A DNA stretch of 64,000 nucleotides from Rhabditoides inermis (lineage: Eukaryota > Nematoda > Chromadorea > Rhabditida > Rhabditidae). Shown piece after piece: positions 54,363-64,000 of this stretch (positions are counted from its first letter, which is position 1; each line of letters starts with the position of its first letter). A program made the position numbers and the translations under genes. The notes under the pieces were generated by a model, which was not told the origin of the DNA, did no database searches, and worked only from the letters and a program-made list of their open reading frames with translations. The stretch covers positions 494,501-558,500 of the forward strand of contig CAWZYM010000271.1 of NCBI GenBank assembly GCA_963966185.1. The letters run 5' to 3'.

Positions 54363-54519
54363 TCTCTCGTCACTCTCTTCATTCAGGACTGTCCGTGGTA
54401 TGTTTCTTCACTCCGTATTTGGTATTCGCCCGGCTGGCAGCGGCCGTAGCAACATTGCATTCACGTCCACCACAGCTGTGAGTTCCTTCTTACTTTTCAT
54501 CCCTCTTTTCCAATCGTGA
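51404..54519 (+). CDS. Chemoreceptor GPCR, srt-like, interrupted in the exon after TM3
   Basis: Exons 51404-51517, 51600-51752, 53012 onward, 53928-54011, 54052-54186, 54237-54313 and 54387-54519. TM1 and TM2 read ICFFLTASSLLAIYIVLEY and SYKLMFNMGVFDCIQLLTHG, the latter a strong Srt pattern. TM3 ends in FMIALNRILTT. Later helices include YTCLTWLYVIVTWVLSV, MPTILIVFVMYLILIALIA, LSQSIFLFLNLTLLINL and YWILYCGMNPIIYLMFN. The third exon (53012-53853) is split by a 532-bp insertion (53141-53672) with a 7-bp duplication. Before the insertion 53012-53140 joined 53680-53853 in frame. Now the frame runs into a stop at about 53258 unless the insert is spliced out. Intron 2 holds a long hairpin element. 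The final exon may end at a GTGAGT (54481) rather than at the stop used here. Confidence 0.75.
51894..52702. mobile_element. Large hairpin element H4
   Basis: Arms 51894-52179 and about 52413-52702 are inverted near-identical copies, ~285 bp each, around a ~230-bp centre. Ends read CTTCTTAGATGCACTTT and the inverse. The arms contain ORFs that are exact mirror partners (QTLPIEGKLCPNTSEHRSAA appears from both), showing how well the arms match. Located in intron 2 of the srt-like gene. Confidence 0.9.
53141..53672. mobile_element. Minisatellite-filled insertion with inverted ends and 7-bp duplication
   Basis: Ends GGGCAATTAGGAAATGACAC and its inverse (GTGTCATTTTCTAATTACCC, two differences) bound a body made of GGTGTCGT octamers in opposite orientations, a small left arm and a long right arm meeting around 53260-53330. 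AAAGTAC is duplicated at 53134-53140 and 53673-53679. The structure fits a non-autonomous DNA element whose interior became a satellite. Confidence 0.85.
54318..54367. repeat. (CT)n microsatellite
   Basis: CT run filling the last intron of the srt-like gene, in pyrimidine sense ahead of the acceptor at 54385. Confidence 0.95.
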
Positions 54520-55435
54520 ATTTGTGGGATTGTATATACGAGGCTGTGTGTTTTGCGACGACAGTCAGGACAAGAAAGTAGAGTAGTTATACATTTTGTA
54601 CTGTGGTGGGAAAAATGAAATGCAAAAGAACAGCGTTTTCAGAAAACGGTTTCGAGTGGGCGGTAATAGATAGCGAGAAGCGGAAGCGGAAGACTTTTCA
54701 CGTGTGATTGTGATAGACGTCATTGAAATGTATGTTTGATACGTACTGGCAATAGAGTGACACAACCACCCGTTTTTGTCTCTTCTGAGAAAACACTGGA
54801 TGTTCTACAATTTCTCAGCTTGTATTCAAGTTCAAGTTGTACAGTATAAGCAGTTTTACGTTTGTTTCTATTTTAGTTCGTATTGCTTTGTCCTTTTTGC
54901 CTCTCTTTGCCTCTCTTGTCTGGTTCAATTTCCTGTCGTTAATAAAATTCTTGCATGTTGCCCTGTACTGCATTTGGTGAAGAGAATGAAACAGTACACG
55001 GTATTTTGTAAAGTTCATTATTCCTTATCGCATAGTCGGGGTCATTTGGCTATGTTCAGGCGGGAAGAGTGACCAGACAGAGCCCATTTTCATTTACTTT
55101 TTTTTTTCTTATTGGCTTATTGCGCATCGATTATCCTACAACCTACTGCTACATCGTTGTTGTTGTTTTTTTCCGAAAGAGACCCGTCTTCCGAATATAA
55201 TATTCTCTTATTCTTTTTTATTGCACTTCCAGTCGGAATGGTACTCGTGAAAAAAAAACGATGTTTTTTCTTCTTCAAAATTACGCATCCGTATTCTCGA
55301 GATTGAACTTAATGATATTCAAGTAATAGAAATTTATGAAGCATTCACTGATTGAGTTCAGAATAGTGTTAAAAGAAACTGAATGAACGAGAAGAAAGTA
55401 TATCTTATTAGTATTATTTACATGAGAGCAGAATC
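54520..55435. other. Intergenic, nothing seen
   Basis: A/T-rich with several T8-10 runs. No exon, RNA gene or repeat family recognised. Confidence 0.4.
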
Positions 55436-55439
55436 AGAA

Positions 55440-55600
55440 TCAGAATCAGAATATTTATCTCGAATCAAGTAGCACATGGTAATGTAAATTACAGTAAGGT
55501 TACGGTAATGTACAGTAATACAACGCCTACTGCGAGTCCCAACAAAACGGATTTCGGTGGTCCCGTGGATGCGTACGTGTTGTTGGTAATGCGTGTCATC
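55440..55600 (+). repeat. Dispersed repeat R1, copy 3
   Basis: AATCAGAATATTTATCTCGA ... CAACGCCTACTGCGAG ... CAAAACGGATTTCGGTGG ... GATGCGTACGTGTTGTTGGT closely matches 20364-20520. Confidence 0.85.
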
Positions 55601-55790
55601 CCCTGCTTGCGGCTTCTGGGGAAGTTTCGATCTCGGCGGCGGAAGATCCGAGCTTCAACGATCGATCGCGAAGAGACGTCTCAGAGAGTTTCATCGTCTT
55701 CGAGGATTCTTCTCCAGTCTCAATGCCGTAGATGTAGAGAGTAGCAAAATCGAATACCAGTCCAATTAGTCCAATTAATGAGAGCAGACA
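55596..55790 (-). CDS. Orphan C-terminal exon candidate
   Basis: A 65-codon open exon after a TTATAG acceptor reads CLLSLIGLIGLVFDFATLYI (membrane-like), YGIETGEESSKTMKLSE and a Ser/Glu-rich tail to a stop at 55596-55598, just where repeat R1 ends. It looks like the last exon of a minus-strand membrane protein, but I cannot find upstream exons between 55800 and 56688. Confidence 0.3.
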   Translation of the reverse strand, partial: CLLSLIGLIGLVFDFATLYIYGIETGEESSKTMKLSETSLRDRSLKLGSSAAEIETSPEAASRG

Positions 55791-55992
55791 CTATAACAAC
55801 ATGAATGTTGAATGTTTAAAGTGCATAGTACAGTCATGAACGATACAATTATTTATTACTTGATAGCTACTGACTGAGTGAGAAGGCTTTCAAAATGAGA
55901 CAGGAGAGTGTGTAGATGAAAAATGAGAGTGCACACACGTGAGTGTTAATACAGTGAGAGATGCAGACAGAGAGGCAGGGCATAAAAGAGAG

Positions 55993-55996
<4 letters not shown>

Positions 55997-56042
<46 letters not shown>

Positions 56043-56062
56043 GGAGAGGGAGAGAGAGAGAG
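55997..56062. repeat. (GA)n microsatellite
   Basis: GA run with AAGAGGG interruptions in an otherwise unannotated stretch (55791-56688) in which I see no gene. Confidence 0.95.
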
Positions 56063-56688
56063 CCGTAGGTAGGCACGCGAGTGAGACCAAGAGAGGAAAA
56101 CCCACAGAGAGAATACGTGAAACAACTCAAGCTGAAACTTACTGGAAAAAAACAAGCAAGCGTCTGTGAGAAAAACACACTTACTGATAAATAACATTTT
56201 TGGAAAAAAATTGCGCGACAAAGCAAGACAAAAAACATAGGTTCAGTGAAAGTGTAGGAGTGTAAATGTAAAAAAAAAAACGCTGAACCTGTGTTTTAGT
56301 AGGAGTGTAAGAGTTAGAAAACAGTTTAGCGAGATGCTGGAGAGACTGCTGCGCCATACTCCATTGTCACTCCACGTTGCTTGATGCAAAGTACTCTACC
56401 TCTTATATTCACAGTACGCAATGAAAGAATAGAGAAGACAGAAACCGAGAAAGTAGAGGGGAGAATGTGAGAGAAAGAGTTCAAGTACTGCGATTTTAGA
56501 TCTCTCAAGTCATATGAGCGACACAATACGCGTAAACCAGAAATGCTTGTGGCGTTTTCAGTACTTTGCCCTTATTCACAAAAAAACTACCGCCGAAATT
56601 GGCTCAGAGCGTGAGATGTGCGAGCGCGAGCCCGAAAATTCGAAAACTGTCCCTTTTTCTTACAAGATGTCACAACATGTATCAAAAG

Positions 56689-59600
56689 TCAGCCAGATGG
56701 GCTCGTAGTTCTTGTTGAAAGTGCGCGAGACGCTCTCTTTCGGGGCGAGAAGCTATTTCGTACTATTTTGATCATGTTGTAGCCCACCTCCAACTTGTTG
56801 ACCAGCTCATCACGCAGTGCGGCCACCGAGCGACGCCCCGGAATCTGAACATGTTTCGTTCATTTATATAACCTGTAACCTAATTTAACTACAATACTGA
56901 AACACACGAACTGACTCACTTCCACGCTCGACTCCCTGTCCATTCTGTCTGGTTGCTGCGGGAGCGGGGGTTTCTGGAGAGACGGCGGACACTCGGTGCG
57001 CACCGTCCACTGAGAAGGACCCGGCGACGACGTGCGCAGCATCTACAACCATGTATTGTGATTGAACTATTGAAGTGTTCGTCTCCACGGCAAGAAAGAA
57101 CTAATAACAATGAAAAGCAAGCATGAATGTGTGGGTGAACAAAGCTAACCCTAGGCTGACCAGTGCAAATGGTCAGCTACTCACTTAAAAACTATTTAAA
57201 AGCGTGCATTAGAGAGGGCGCGCAGCGCCCTCTCTCTTGGGTTAAAGGTAGTGTACCCTTTGAATCTGGGTGTTTGCGTAGATATAACATGTCATTGTTT
57301 ACGATTCAATGAGTATATTATGATAATGCAAATATACATTCTGAAACAAATTAGTTTTAATAAATCATTTGAAAATTGGAGTGAGAAATCGTAGAATCTA
57401 ATAACTTTTAATCAGCTCGGGGGTGTGTGCACAACTTGCACGAAGTTACACAATTTGACCACACTATCGGCTGTTTCATTAAAGACAATTTATTTCCATG
57501 TGTTTATATTGTTTCTTATGTCATTCTTATTTTGGATAACATTTTTAATATGTGTTTCTTTTACGAATTCGGCGGGAACAGCTAATAGAAAAATGATCTG
57601 CTAAACGCAGTAAGTTTTTAAAAATCATAACTCATATCGTTGCGTAAATATGCGTATCATTGTTGGATTTAAATAAATTTTAATTTCATTATTTTTCATC
57701 ACAAACAACCACAAACGGCATGAAAATATTTCTAAAAGGCATTGATAATACATTCGTGATAATTTTTAATATGGGATTCAGAGGGTACACTACCTTTAAA
57801 ATAAGGCTCGCGCCAGAATTTTCAAGTAGCGATATCCAAAGGACATGTTAGCAACAATGTGAAGTCTTCCAATTTATGTTAGTTAGATTCGTTTCCAGTC
57901 ACGCTAGCTGATAGCTAGCCCTCTGCTGGCGGGCGAGCGCGAGAGCACGCGAGAGAGCACGCTGTTTGGAGAGAGACAGATGTACTTTGGTGGCTGCGAT
58001 CAGTAGGAATTTAGTAAGGGGAGAGAGAAAGAGAGAACGAGAGAACGAGAGAACGAGAGAACGATATAACGAGAGAAAAGGAGAAAAAGAGAGGAGGGAA
58101 GGAGGGAAGGAGAGACGGAGAGAACGAGAGAACGAGAGAACGAGAGAAGGATAGAAAGAGAGAACGAGAGAACGAGAGAACCAGAGAAAGAGAGAAAGAT
58201 ATAAAAAGAGAACGAGAGAGCTAGAGAACGAGAGAAAGAGAGAAAGGGAGAAGGAGGGAAGGAGGGATGGAGAGAAGAAGAGAAGGATAGAAAGAGAGAA
58301 CGAGAGAACTAGAGAACGAAAGAAAGAGAGAAAGAGAGAAAGAGAGAACGAGAGAACGAGAGAAAGCGAGAACGATATAACGAGAGAATTAGAGAACGAG
58401 AGAAAGAGAGAATGGGAGGAGGAGGGAAGGAGGGAAGGAGAGAAAGAGAGAAAGAGAGAACGAGAAAACGAGAAAACGAGAAAAAGAGAAAACGAGAGAA
58501 AGAGAGAACGATATAACGAGAGAGCTAGAGAACGAGAGAAAGAGAGAAAGGGAGAAGGAGGGAAGGAGGGATGGAGAGAAGAAGAGAAGGAGAGAAGGAG
58601 AGAACTAGAGAAAAAAGAGAAAGAGAGAAAGAGAGAAAGAGAGAAAGAGAGAAAGAGAGAAAGAGAGAAAGAGAGAAAGAGAGAGAAAGAGAGAAAGAGA
58701 GAAAGAGATAATGAGAGAACGAGAGAAAGAGAAACCGATAGAAAGAGAAAACGAGTGAAAGAGAGAACGATATAACGAGAGAACTAGAGAACGAGAGAAA
58801 GAGAGAAAGTGAGAAGGCGGGAAGGAGGGAAGGAAAGAAGGAGAGAACGAGACAACGAGAGAACGAGACAACGAGACAACGAGACAACGAGAGAACGAGA
58901 GAACGAGAAAACGAGAGCACGAGAGAACGAGAGAAAGAGAGAACGATATAACGATATAACGAGAGAAATAGAGAACGAGAGAAAGAGAGAAAGAGAGAAG
59001 GAGAGAAGGAGGGAAGAAGAGAAGGAGAGACGGAGAGAACGAGAGAACGAGAGAACGAGAGACCGAGAGAAGGATAGAAAGAGAGAACGAGATAAAGAGA
59101 GAACGAGAGAACGAGAGAACGAGAGAACGAGAAAACGAGAGAAAGAGAGAACAAGAGAAAGAGAGAACGAAAGAAAGAGAGAACGATATAACTAGAGAAC
59201 GAGAGAACGAGAGAAAGAGAGAAGGAGGGTGGTAGGAGGGAAGGAGGGAAGAAGAGAAGGAGAGACGGAGAGAAGGAGAAAACGAGAGAACGAGAGAACG
59301 AGAAACGAGAGAACGAGAGAACGAGAGAACGAGAGAACGAGAGAAAGAGAGAAAGAGAGAAAGAGAGAACGAGAGAAAGAGAGAACTGGAGAACTAGAGA
59401 AAAAGAGAAAGGGAGAAGGAGGGAAGGAGGGAAGGAGAGAAGAAGAGAAGGAGACACGCGAGAACGAGAGAACGAGAGAACGAGAGAACGAGAGAACGAG
59501 AGAAAGAGAAAACGAAATAACGAGAGAACTAGATAACGAGAGAACGAGAGAACGAGAGAAAGAGAGAAAGGGAGAAGGGGGGAAGGAGGGAAGGAGAGAA

Positions 59601-62600
59601 GGAGAGACGGAGAGACGGAGAGAACGAGAGAACGAGAGAACGAGAGAACGAGAGAACGAGAGAAAGAGAGAACGAGAGAAAGAGAGAAAAGAGAGAAAAG
59701 AGAGAACGCAGAACGAGAGAAAGAGAGAAAAGAGAGAAAGGGAGAAAGAGAGAACGAGAGAACGAGAGAACGAGAGAACGAGAGAAAGAGAGAAAGGGAT
59801 AACGAGAGAACGAGAGAAAGAGAGAACGAGAGAAAGAGAGAACGAGAGAAAGAGAGAAGGAAAGAAGGAGGGAAGGAAGGAAGGAGGGAAGGAGAGGAGG
59901 AGAGGAGGAGAGAAGGGGAGAAGGGGAGAAGGAGAGAAGGAGGGAAGGAATGGGAGGAGAGAAGGAGGAAAGGAGAGGAGGAGAGAAGGAAAGAAGGAGA
60001 GAAGGAGGGAAGGAATGGAAGGAGAGAACGAGAGAACGAGAAAATATCGAATAAATTTGAAATGAAATTGATGAAATAATGAGAGAAGAACATGTTACAT
60101 GTATGAAGACGAGAGAGAAAATTTCTATGAAATTCAACAAAAGGACATATATTATCTTTTAAAAGTACTTCCGTAAAAAGTGTTGTTTGTGTTAACCTGA
60201 TTCAAGAAAAGCGCATGCATATATTATTAATTTTCGAAAAATCAAATCGTAAACACCTGAACATGAAAACTAACACAAACTTGCTCTTTCAAAACGTTGA
60301 ATAATTTTTGAATAATTAATGTTGAATAATTCCATGTTTTATTTTTTTGACATTTTTATACCTGAAACATTGAGTCAAACAACATCACGAATAACATTTT
60401 ATTTTACTGATAAACCATAAATAATAAACCGCAAAAAACACTGAATAAACAAAACACTCGTATTATTCTGAATGTTACGTGTAACTATTCTATATTCGTT
60501 TGAAAGAGCAAGTTTGTGTTAGTTTTCATGTTCAGGTGTTTACGATTTGATTTTTCGAAAATTAATAATATATGCATGCGCTTTTCTTGAATCAGGTTAA
60601 CACAAACAACACTTTTTACGGAAGTACTTTTAAAAGATAATGAAACTTTTCGCCAGCTTCTTTACCATCGGCTATTGGCAGTGTAAACGCACCGCGTAAC
60701 GTGCGAAATCAGAAAAAAGTGAGAAGATTACACGGGAACTAGATGTTTTCTGAGTGCGTGCTCACGTTTTTTCTCGAGCGAGCGCTGATAAGGTATGTAG
60801 CTTATCAATGAGTTTACAATGACAGCGACAAAGAGGTTGCATCTTTGCTGATACTTCAGAGGGAATTCCCCCTTTCTCTTTCCCACTCCACTTTCACTGT
60901 TTTTGCGACATGGTCTGATTGATTGGGGGCGCTCTCGATGAGTACGGAGGGGTGAATGCGAACGGAGCAACTGCCTGCCCGTGCAGAGAAACAGCGAGAG
61001 AGTGTGGAATCGTGAGAGATGCAATTGACGGGAAAGCGAGACAGAGCGCGAAAACGTGAGAGACGAGAACACGGCGGTTTACTACAATGCGCAACTGAAC
61101 TACGGGTTGAGTGAGGAGAGTCTCATTCTACGGATATGGAAAAATGCGACACAAAGACACATGAAAGAACATTGCGCAGATAGAGTGCCCTGATAGTGAG
61201 TGTGTTGCGGTAGTGAGAGCAGTGAGAGATGAGAGAGAGAGAGAGGAGGGGAGAGAGGAGAGAGAGTGGGGGGGGGGCTGGAGGGTGCGGCCTGCGGCAG
61301 TGACGGACCGCCGGCTGACCTCACCTATTACATGGCCATTCACACACGCGCAATTACCGCGCAGCGACAGATCACTGATCACGCATTTACACGAATGAGA
61401 CTGGATTTGGCGTGCTGACGGAAGAGGATTTCTCATCTGCACCATAGCCGCGAAACTTTGGTTCAAAATCGCAAAAACTGATAAGCATATCCGAACAATG
61501 ACTTGTTGCATATTTCATAAGAGTGAAGGTAGTTGTTGCGAACAAGACAAATGTTTCAAAGAGAATGGCGGATCAGCTGCGAGTCAGAAGGGCGCACACG
61601 TGTTCAATTAGCCCGCCCCGACTGGCACATGAAGCCGCGCCCCGCGCTTCTTTTCACAGTCCAATAAGACGATCGAAAAGAAGACGGCACAGCAACAGAT
61701 CAATAGCGAAAACAACGACTCACCGGATCTTTGACGTCTTGCGCCTCCTTTTTCGGCTCGGAGGAGTTGGCTGAAACAAGGTAGTAGACGGAAAGGCTAA
61801 AGGACGTATAGCAGCAGGCCACGGGGAGAGGATTGAGCAGTCCGGAACTTTGAGAGCGTGTTGTGATTCGAACTTGTGTGAGGGAGAGGAGAGGAGAGGC
61901 AAAAGTGCGCGGCCTGCAGCGGCGGCAACTACACCTCGGACACATTACACTGACCACGCAAGAGAGAGGGAAGAGAGAGGGAAGAGAGAGCGAGAGAGAG
62001 AGAGAGAGCGAGAGAGAGAGCGAGAGAGAGAGAGAGAGAGATAAGGGGAGTAAGAGGGATGCCAGGCAATCATCCTTGATTCACTCGCAGATATGAGCAC
62101 TAATGACTAGCTGATCGCCTCAGGGGTGACAGGAATGTTCGGTGGTCTGCAAGCGATATACGCGAGGGATTTCGCAAGCGCCGAGGGTCACACAAGTGTC
62201 AAAATCGACTAGTCACAACACTCGCTCACTCGGACTCTGCACACTTGTGCGCGCGCCGCAACATCTCTGGAGAAAACACGTCAAAAAGGGAGTGCCAAGT
62301 GAATGTGTGTGTGTAAGTGAGAGAGAGAGAAAGAGAGAGAATAAGAGAGAGAGAGAGTGGCGCGCGGAGGGGGTGGAAATGAGATTCGGAAAGAACTCAC
62401 CGGCAGGCGCCGCCGCCATTTGCGTCTCGTCGTCGGAAGCGTTTGCGCTGAAAGCGAAGACGATGATGGTGTTTTTCCCCCGGAGTGACACTGTGTTTGA
62501 CATGTCAGGTCAATGACAACGCACCTCTCCACAGACTGCCGGCTGGAGACGACACTGCCAATGCTGCCCGCGCCGCCAAAGTCACCGAACACCGAGTCGT

Positions 62601-62632
62601 ACCTGCAAGGAGACCAATAGAGAGAGAGAGAG

Positions 62633-62673
<41 letters not shown>

Positions 62674-64000
62674 AATGAGGGGAAAAGGAGATGCTTACCC
62701 AGTGGTGGATACGCTGTTGCTGCCCGAGTCGAACAGTCCCAGTTGCAGTTTCTTGCGGAGAAGACGGTCAGTGGGTACCTGTAATTGATATAACACTCTG
62801 ATGAATCGATCTATACACAAACCTCTTCAAGTTCTTTCGCTATCTGCTCGAACATGCGCTTCTTGTCCTAAATTAGTAATATGTTCGAAAAAAAACTAGA
62901 ACCATGAGAGAGAATCAGATGAAGAAAAAGTAGAAGAAAAAAGTGAAAGATCAAGACTCTTCCGATTACGTACCTGTGTGTTGGTTCTACCGGCGGATGC
63001 GAACATGTCTGCACGAATCGTTCGAGGTGAGTACTGAAACTCCAGTTAATCAAACCACGATTATGATTATGAGTCTCAATTACTATTGATGAAAATGAAC
63101 ACGATTACTGATACCAGTGTGCATTACCTTCTCTCTATTGTGCGGTTCGAATCGGGCCGCTCTGGCCACAAACGGCGTCGAGGGAACGGAGACGGACGAT
63201 GACAGACTGTGAAAAACATTGAAGATATTCCACAAAAAAACCACCACTCACTCTTTCTTGGAAGCGACGGGCGAGTTGGCGGCCGAGCTGCTGAGTTTCT
63301 CGCTGCAAATCACAGCCTGCCGGGAAACGGCATCCCTGAATGAGTCAAGTTAGCATGTGCATGAGACAGCAGAGTTCCGAAACGAGTCGCGTCGGGTGAA
63401 CGGTTTTACGACGCTGCGAGTCAGGGGGGGGGGCTTGGACGGACGAGTTGAATGGATTAAATGAAACGAGGCGAGCACGCGCGTCGCTACCGACTGGTAT
63501 TCCGTTCGCGATCAGCCAAAAACAGACATGACTTTTCTCAGATAAACTGTGACAGGATTCAGCAGGGTTTCCCGTGAACAAGTATACTCCTTGTTTTCGT
63601 TTTACAATCGATTCAATCAATCGTTTTACGCCGTTTCACGCAATCAGTTTTCTTACATCTGCATCGTCATGACGGCATGTTGTGCGCTCACCTGTCCACC
63701 TGCATCCGCATCTCGCCTTGCGTGTGCTGCAGCGCCTCGTGCGCATCTTTCAGCGACGACATCTGAACGTGCCAATGTCAGACAAATGAACCGTACTTCC
63801 TCTCCCTCTCCCTCTCTCTCTCTGTTTCTCTCTCTCTCTCACTCTGTCTCTCTCTCTGTCTCTCAGTATCTCTCTCTCTCCCTCTCTCTCTCTCTGTTTC
63901 TCTCTCTCTCTCTCTCCCTCCCTCCCTCTCTCCCTTTCTCTCTCCCTCTCTCCCTCTCTCCGCCCACCTTCTCCCCGTCTATCTCGTCTATCCGATCGCC
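56689..64000 (-). CDS. PDZ-domain protein, 3' part (gene runs off the right edge)
   Basis: Twelve minus-strand exons close in phase to a 300-residue C-terminal part. 63968-64000 and 63692-63762 give the second half of a PDZ domain (GDRIDEIDGEK, SSLKDAHEALQHTQGEMRMQ). Then 63252-63335, 63128-63206, 62974-63033, 62823-62867 (DKKRMFEQIAKELEE), 62699-62778 (TDRLLRKKLQLGLFDSGSNS), 62525-62602, 62401-62447, 61724-61770, 56920-57042 and 56689-56844 (RSVAALRDELVNKLE, ending TTSPSG). The sequence after the PDZ is Ser-rich with short helices; no LIM or other catalytic domain is seen. An adaptor role at membranes or cytoskeleton is inferred from the PDZ. It is not joined to SORBS in my reading because the last exon has an in-frame stop. 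The intron 57043-61723 is 4.7 kb and packed with repeats. Confidence 0.72.
57242..57799. mobile_element. TTAA-flanked MITE
   Basis: TTAAAGGTAGTGTACCCT at the left and AGGGTACACTACCTTTAA at the right form ~25-bp inverted ends with one mismatch and TTAA at both borders, ~558 bp, A/T-rich interior, no ORF. TTAA borders are typical of piggyBac-type targets, but the family is not proven. Located in the 4.7-kb PDZ-gene intron. Confidence 0.8.
58018..60045. repeat. 2-kb purine satellite with higher-order structure
   Basis: About 2,030 bases almost entirely of A and G on the plus strand, built from GAGAAC, GAGAAA and GATA units. GGGAGAAGGAGGGAAGGAGG-type blocks recur every ~130-260 bp (starts near 58085, 58240, 58410, 58545, 58805, 58995, 59220, 59410, 59570), so a longer unit has been amplified. 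The last ~200 bp become GGAGG-rich. The long minus-strand ORF across it is a composition artefact. Confidence 0.95.
60151..60641. mobile_element. Long-hairpin element, family H1/H2, copy 2
   Basis: Arms 60151-60294 and 60499-60641 are near-perfect inverted copies (~143 bp) with ends ATTATCTTTTAAAAGTACTT, shared with 15054-15384. The arms beyond the ends differ between the two elements. Confidence 0.88.
60642..61723. other. PDZ-gene intron, no further feature except a GA/G tract
   Basis: No exon seen. A GAGA/GGGG tract lies at 61231-61280. Confidence 0.4.
61958..62043. repeat. (GA)n microsatellite
   Basis: GA run with GCGAG interruptions in a PDZ-gene intron. Confidence 0.95.
62318..62358. 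repeat. (GA)n microsatellite
   Basis: Short GA run preceded by a GTGTGTGT stretch, in a PDZ-gene intron close to the donor at 62400. Confidence 0.9.
62619..62672. repeat. (GA)n microsatellite
   Basis: GA run ending in GGGGGGG between the exons at 62525-62602 and 62699-62778, filling most of a ~96-bp intron. In transcript sense it is a (CT)n pyrimidine tract. Confidence 0.95.
63796..63961. repeat. (CT)n microsatellite
   Basis: About 165 bp of CT repeats with CCCT, TGT and CAGT interruptions filling the intron between the two PDZ exons at the right edge. Confidence 0.95.

Noticed and set aside
56640..56845. Joining the PDZ gene to SORBS as one gene model
   Set aside because: All PDZ-gene exons close in phase to an in-frame stop at 56689; the alternative frame needs an unsupported acceptor. 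Kept only as a finding.
58525..60093. A 522-codon minus-strand ORF of Ser/Leu/Phe repeats
   Set aside because: It is the pyrimidine strand of the purine satellite; only composition keeps it open. The opposite strand is open too.

Overview
The window is nuclear DNA of a nematode, most likely a free-living chromadorean. This rests on gene content: two nematode-type chemoreceptor GPCRs (str-like and srt-like) and a cuticle collagen. It also rests on gene structure: many exons, introns often 38-50 bp, and acceptor-like sites just upstream of several ATGs as expected for spliced-leader trans-splicing. I see no rRNA, no intact tRNA gene and no CRISPR array. Exon models were built by hand by matching GT/GC-AG sites and codon phase; where I say the phase closes, the exon lengths sum to a whole number of codons.

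Layout. 0.5-1.1 kb: multi-pass membrane protein (-). 1.3-1.9 kb: Penelope-like retroelement remnant (GIY-YIG domain) followed by a hammerhead-ribozyme-like fold. 2.3-3.1 kb: small secreted Cys-rich protein (+). 3.4-7.1 kb: protein of tandemly duplicated ~67-residue exon modules (-). 8.0-17.2 kb: 23-exon receptor tyrosine pseudokinase (+), divergently arranged with the previous gene. 17.7-20.0 kb: str-like GPCR (+). 22.0-22.8 kb: thioredoxin (+). 23.1-32.5 kb: one BEL/Pao LTR retrotransposon (- orientation) with apparently identical 675-bp LTRs, a 5-bp target duplication, a broken pol and an unexpected spliced zinc-knuckle ORF downstream of pol. 33.7-34.6 kb: cuticle collagen (+). 35.4-36.65 kb: OHCU decarboxylase of purine/urate degradation, possibly with a membrane anchor (-). 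37.5-49.8 kb: SORBS/CAP-vinexin adaptor with three C-terminal SH3 domains (-). 51.4-54.5 kb: srt-like GPCR carrying a minisatellite insertion in its coding exon (+). 56.7-64 kb: 3' part of a PDZ-domain gene (-), whose large intron holds a 2-kb purine satellite.

Non-coding landscape. Introns are full of (GA/CT)n tracts and small elements: two tRNA-headed SINE families, a ~105-150 bp MITE family with a GTCAGTCTCTTC-type inverted end (four copies seen), four long-hairpin elements, a TTAA-flanked MITE, and a dispersed ~150-bp repeat seen three times.

Functionally, the SORBS adaptor and the PDZ protein suggest cell-adhesion or muscle-attachment roles on one strand; the GPCRs and pseudokinase receptor are signalling genes; thioredoxin and OHCU decarboxylase are metabolic. 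I see no operon-like clustering. The best candidates for something undescribed are the 3' zinc-knuckle ORF of the BEL element, the SET/VSM exon-repeat protein, the receptor pseudokinase, and the transposon-like insertion in the srt exon.
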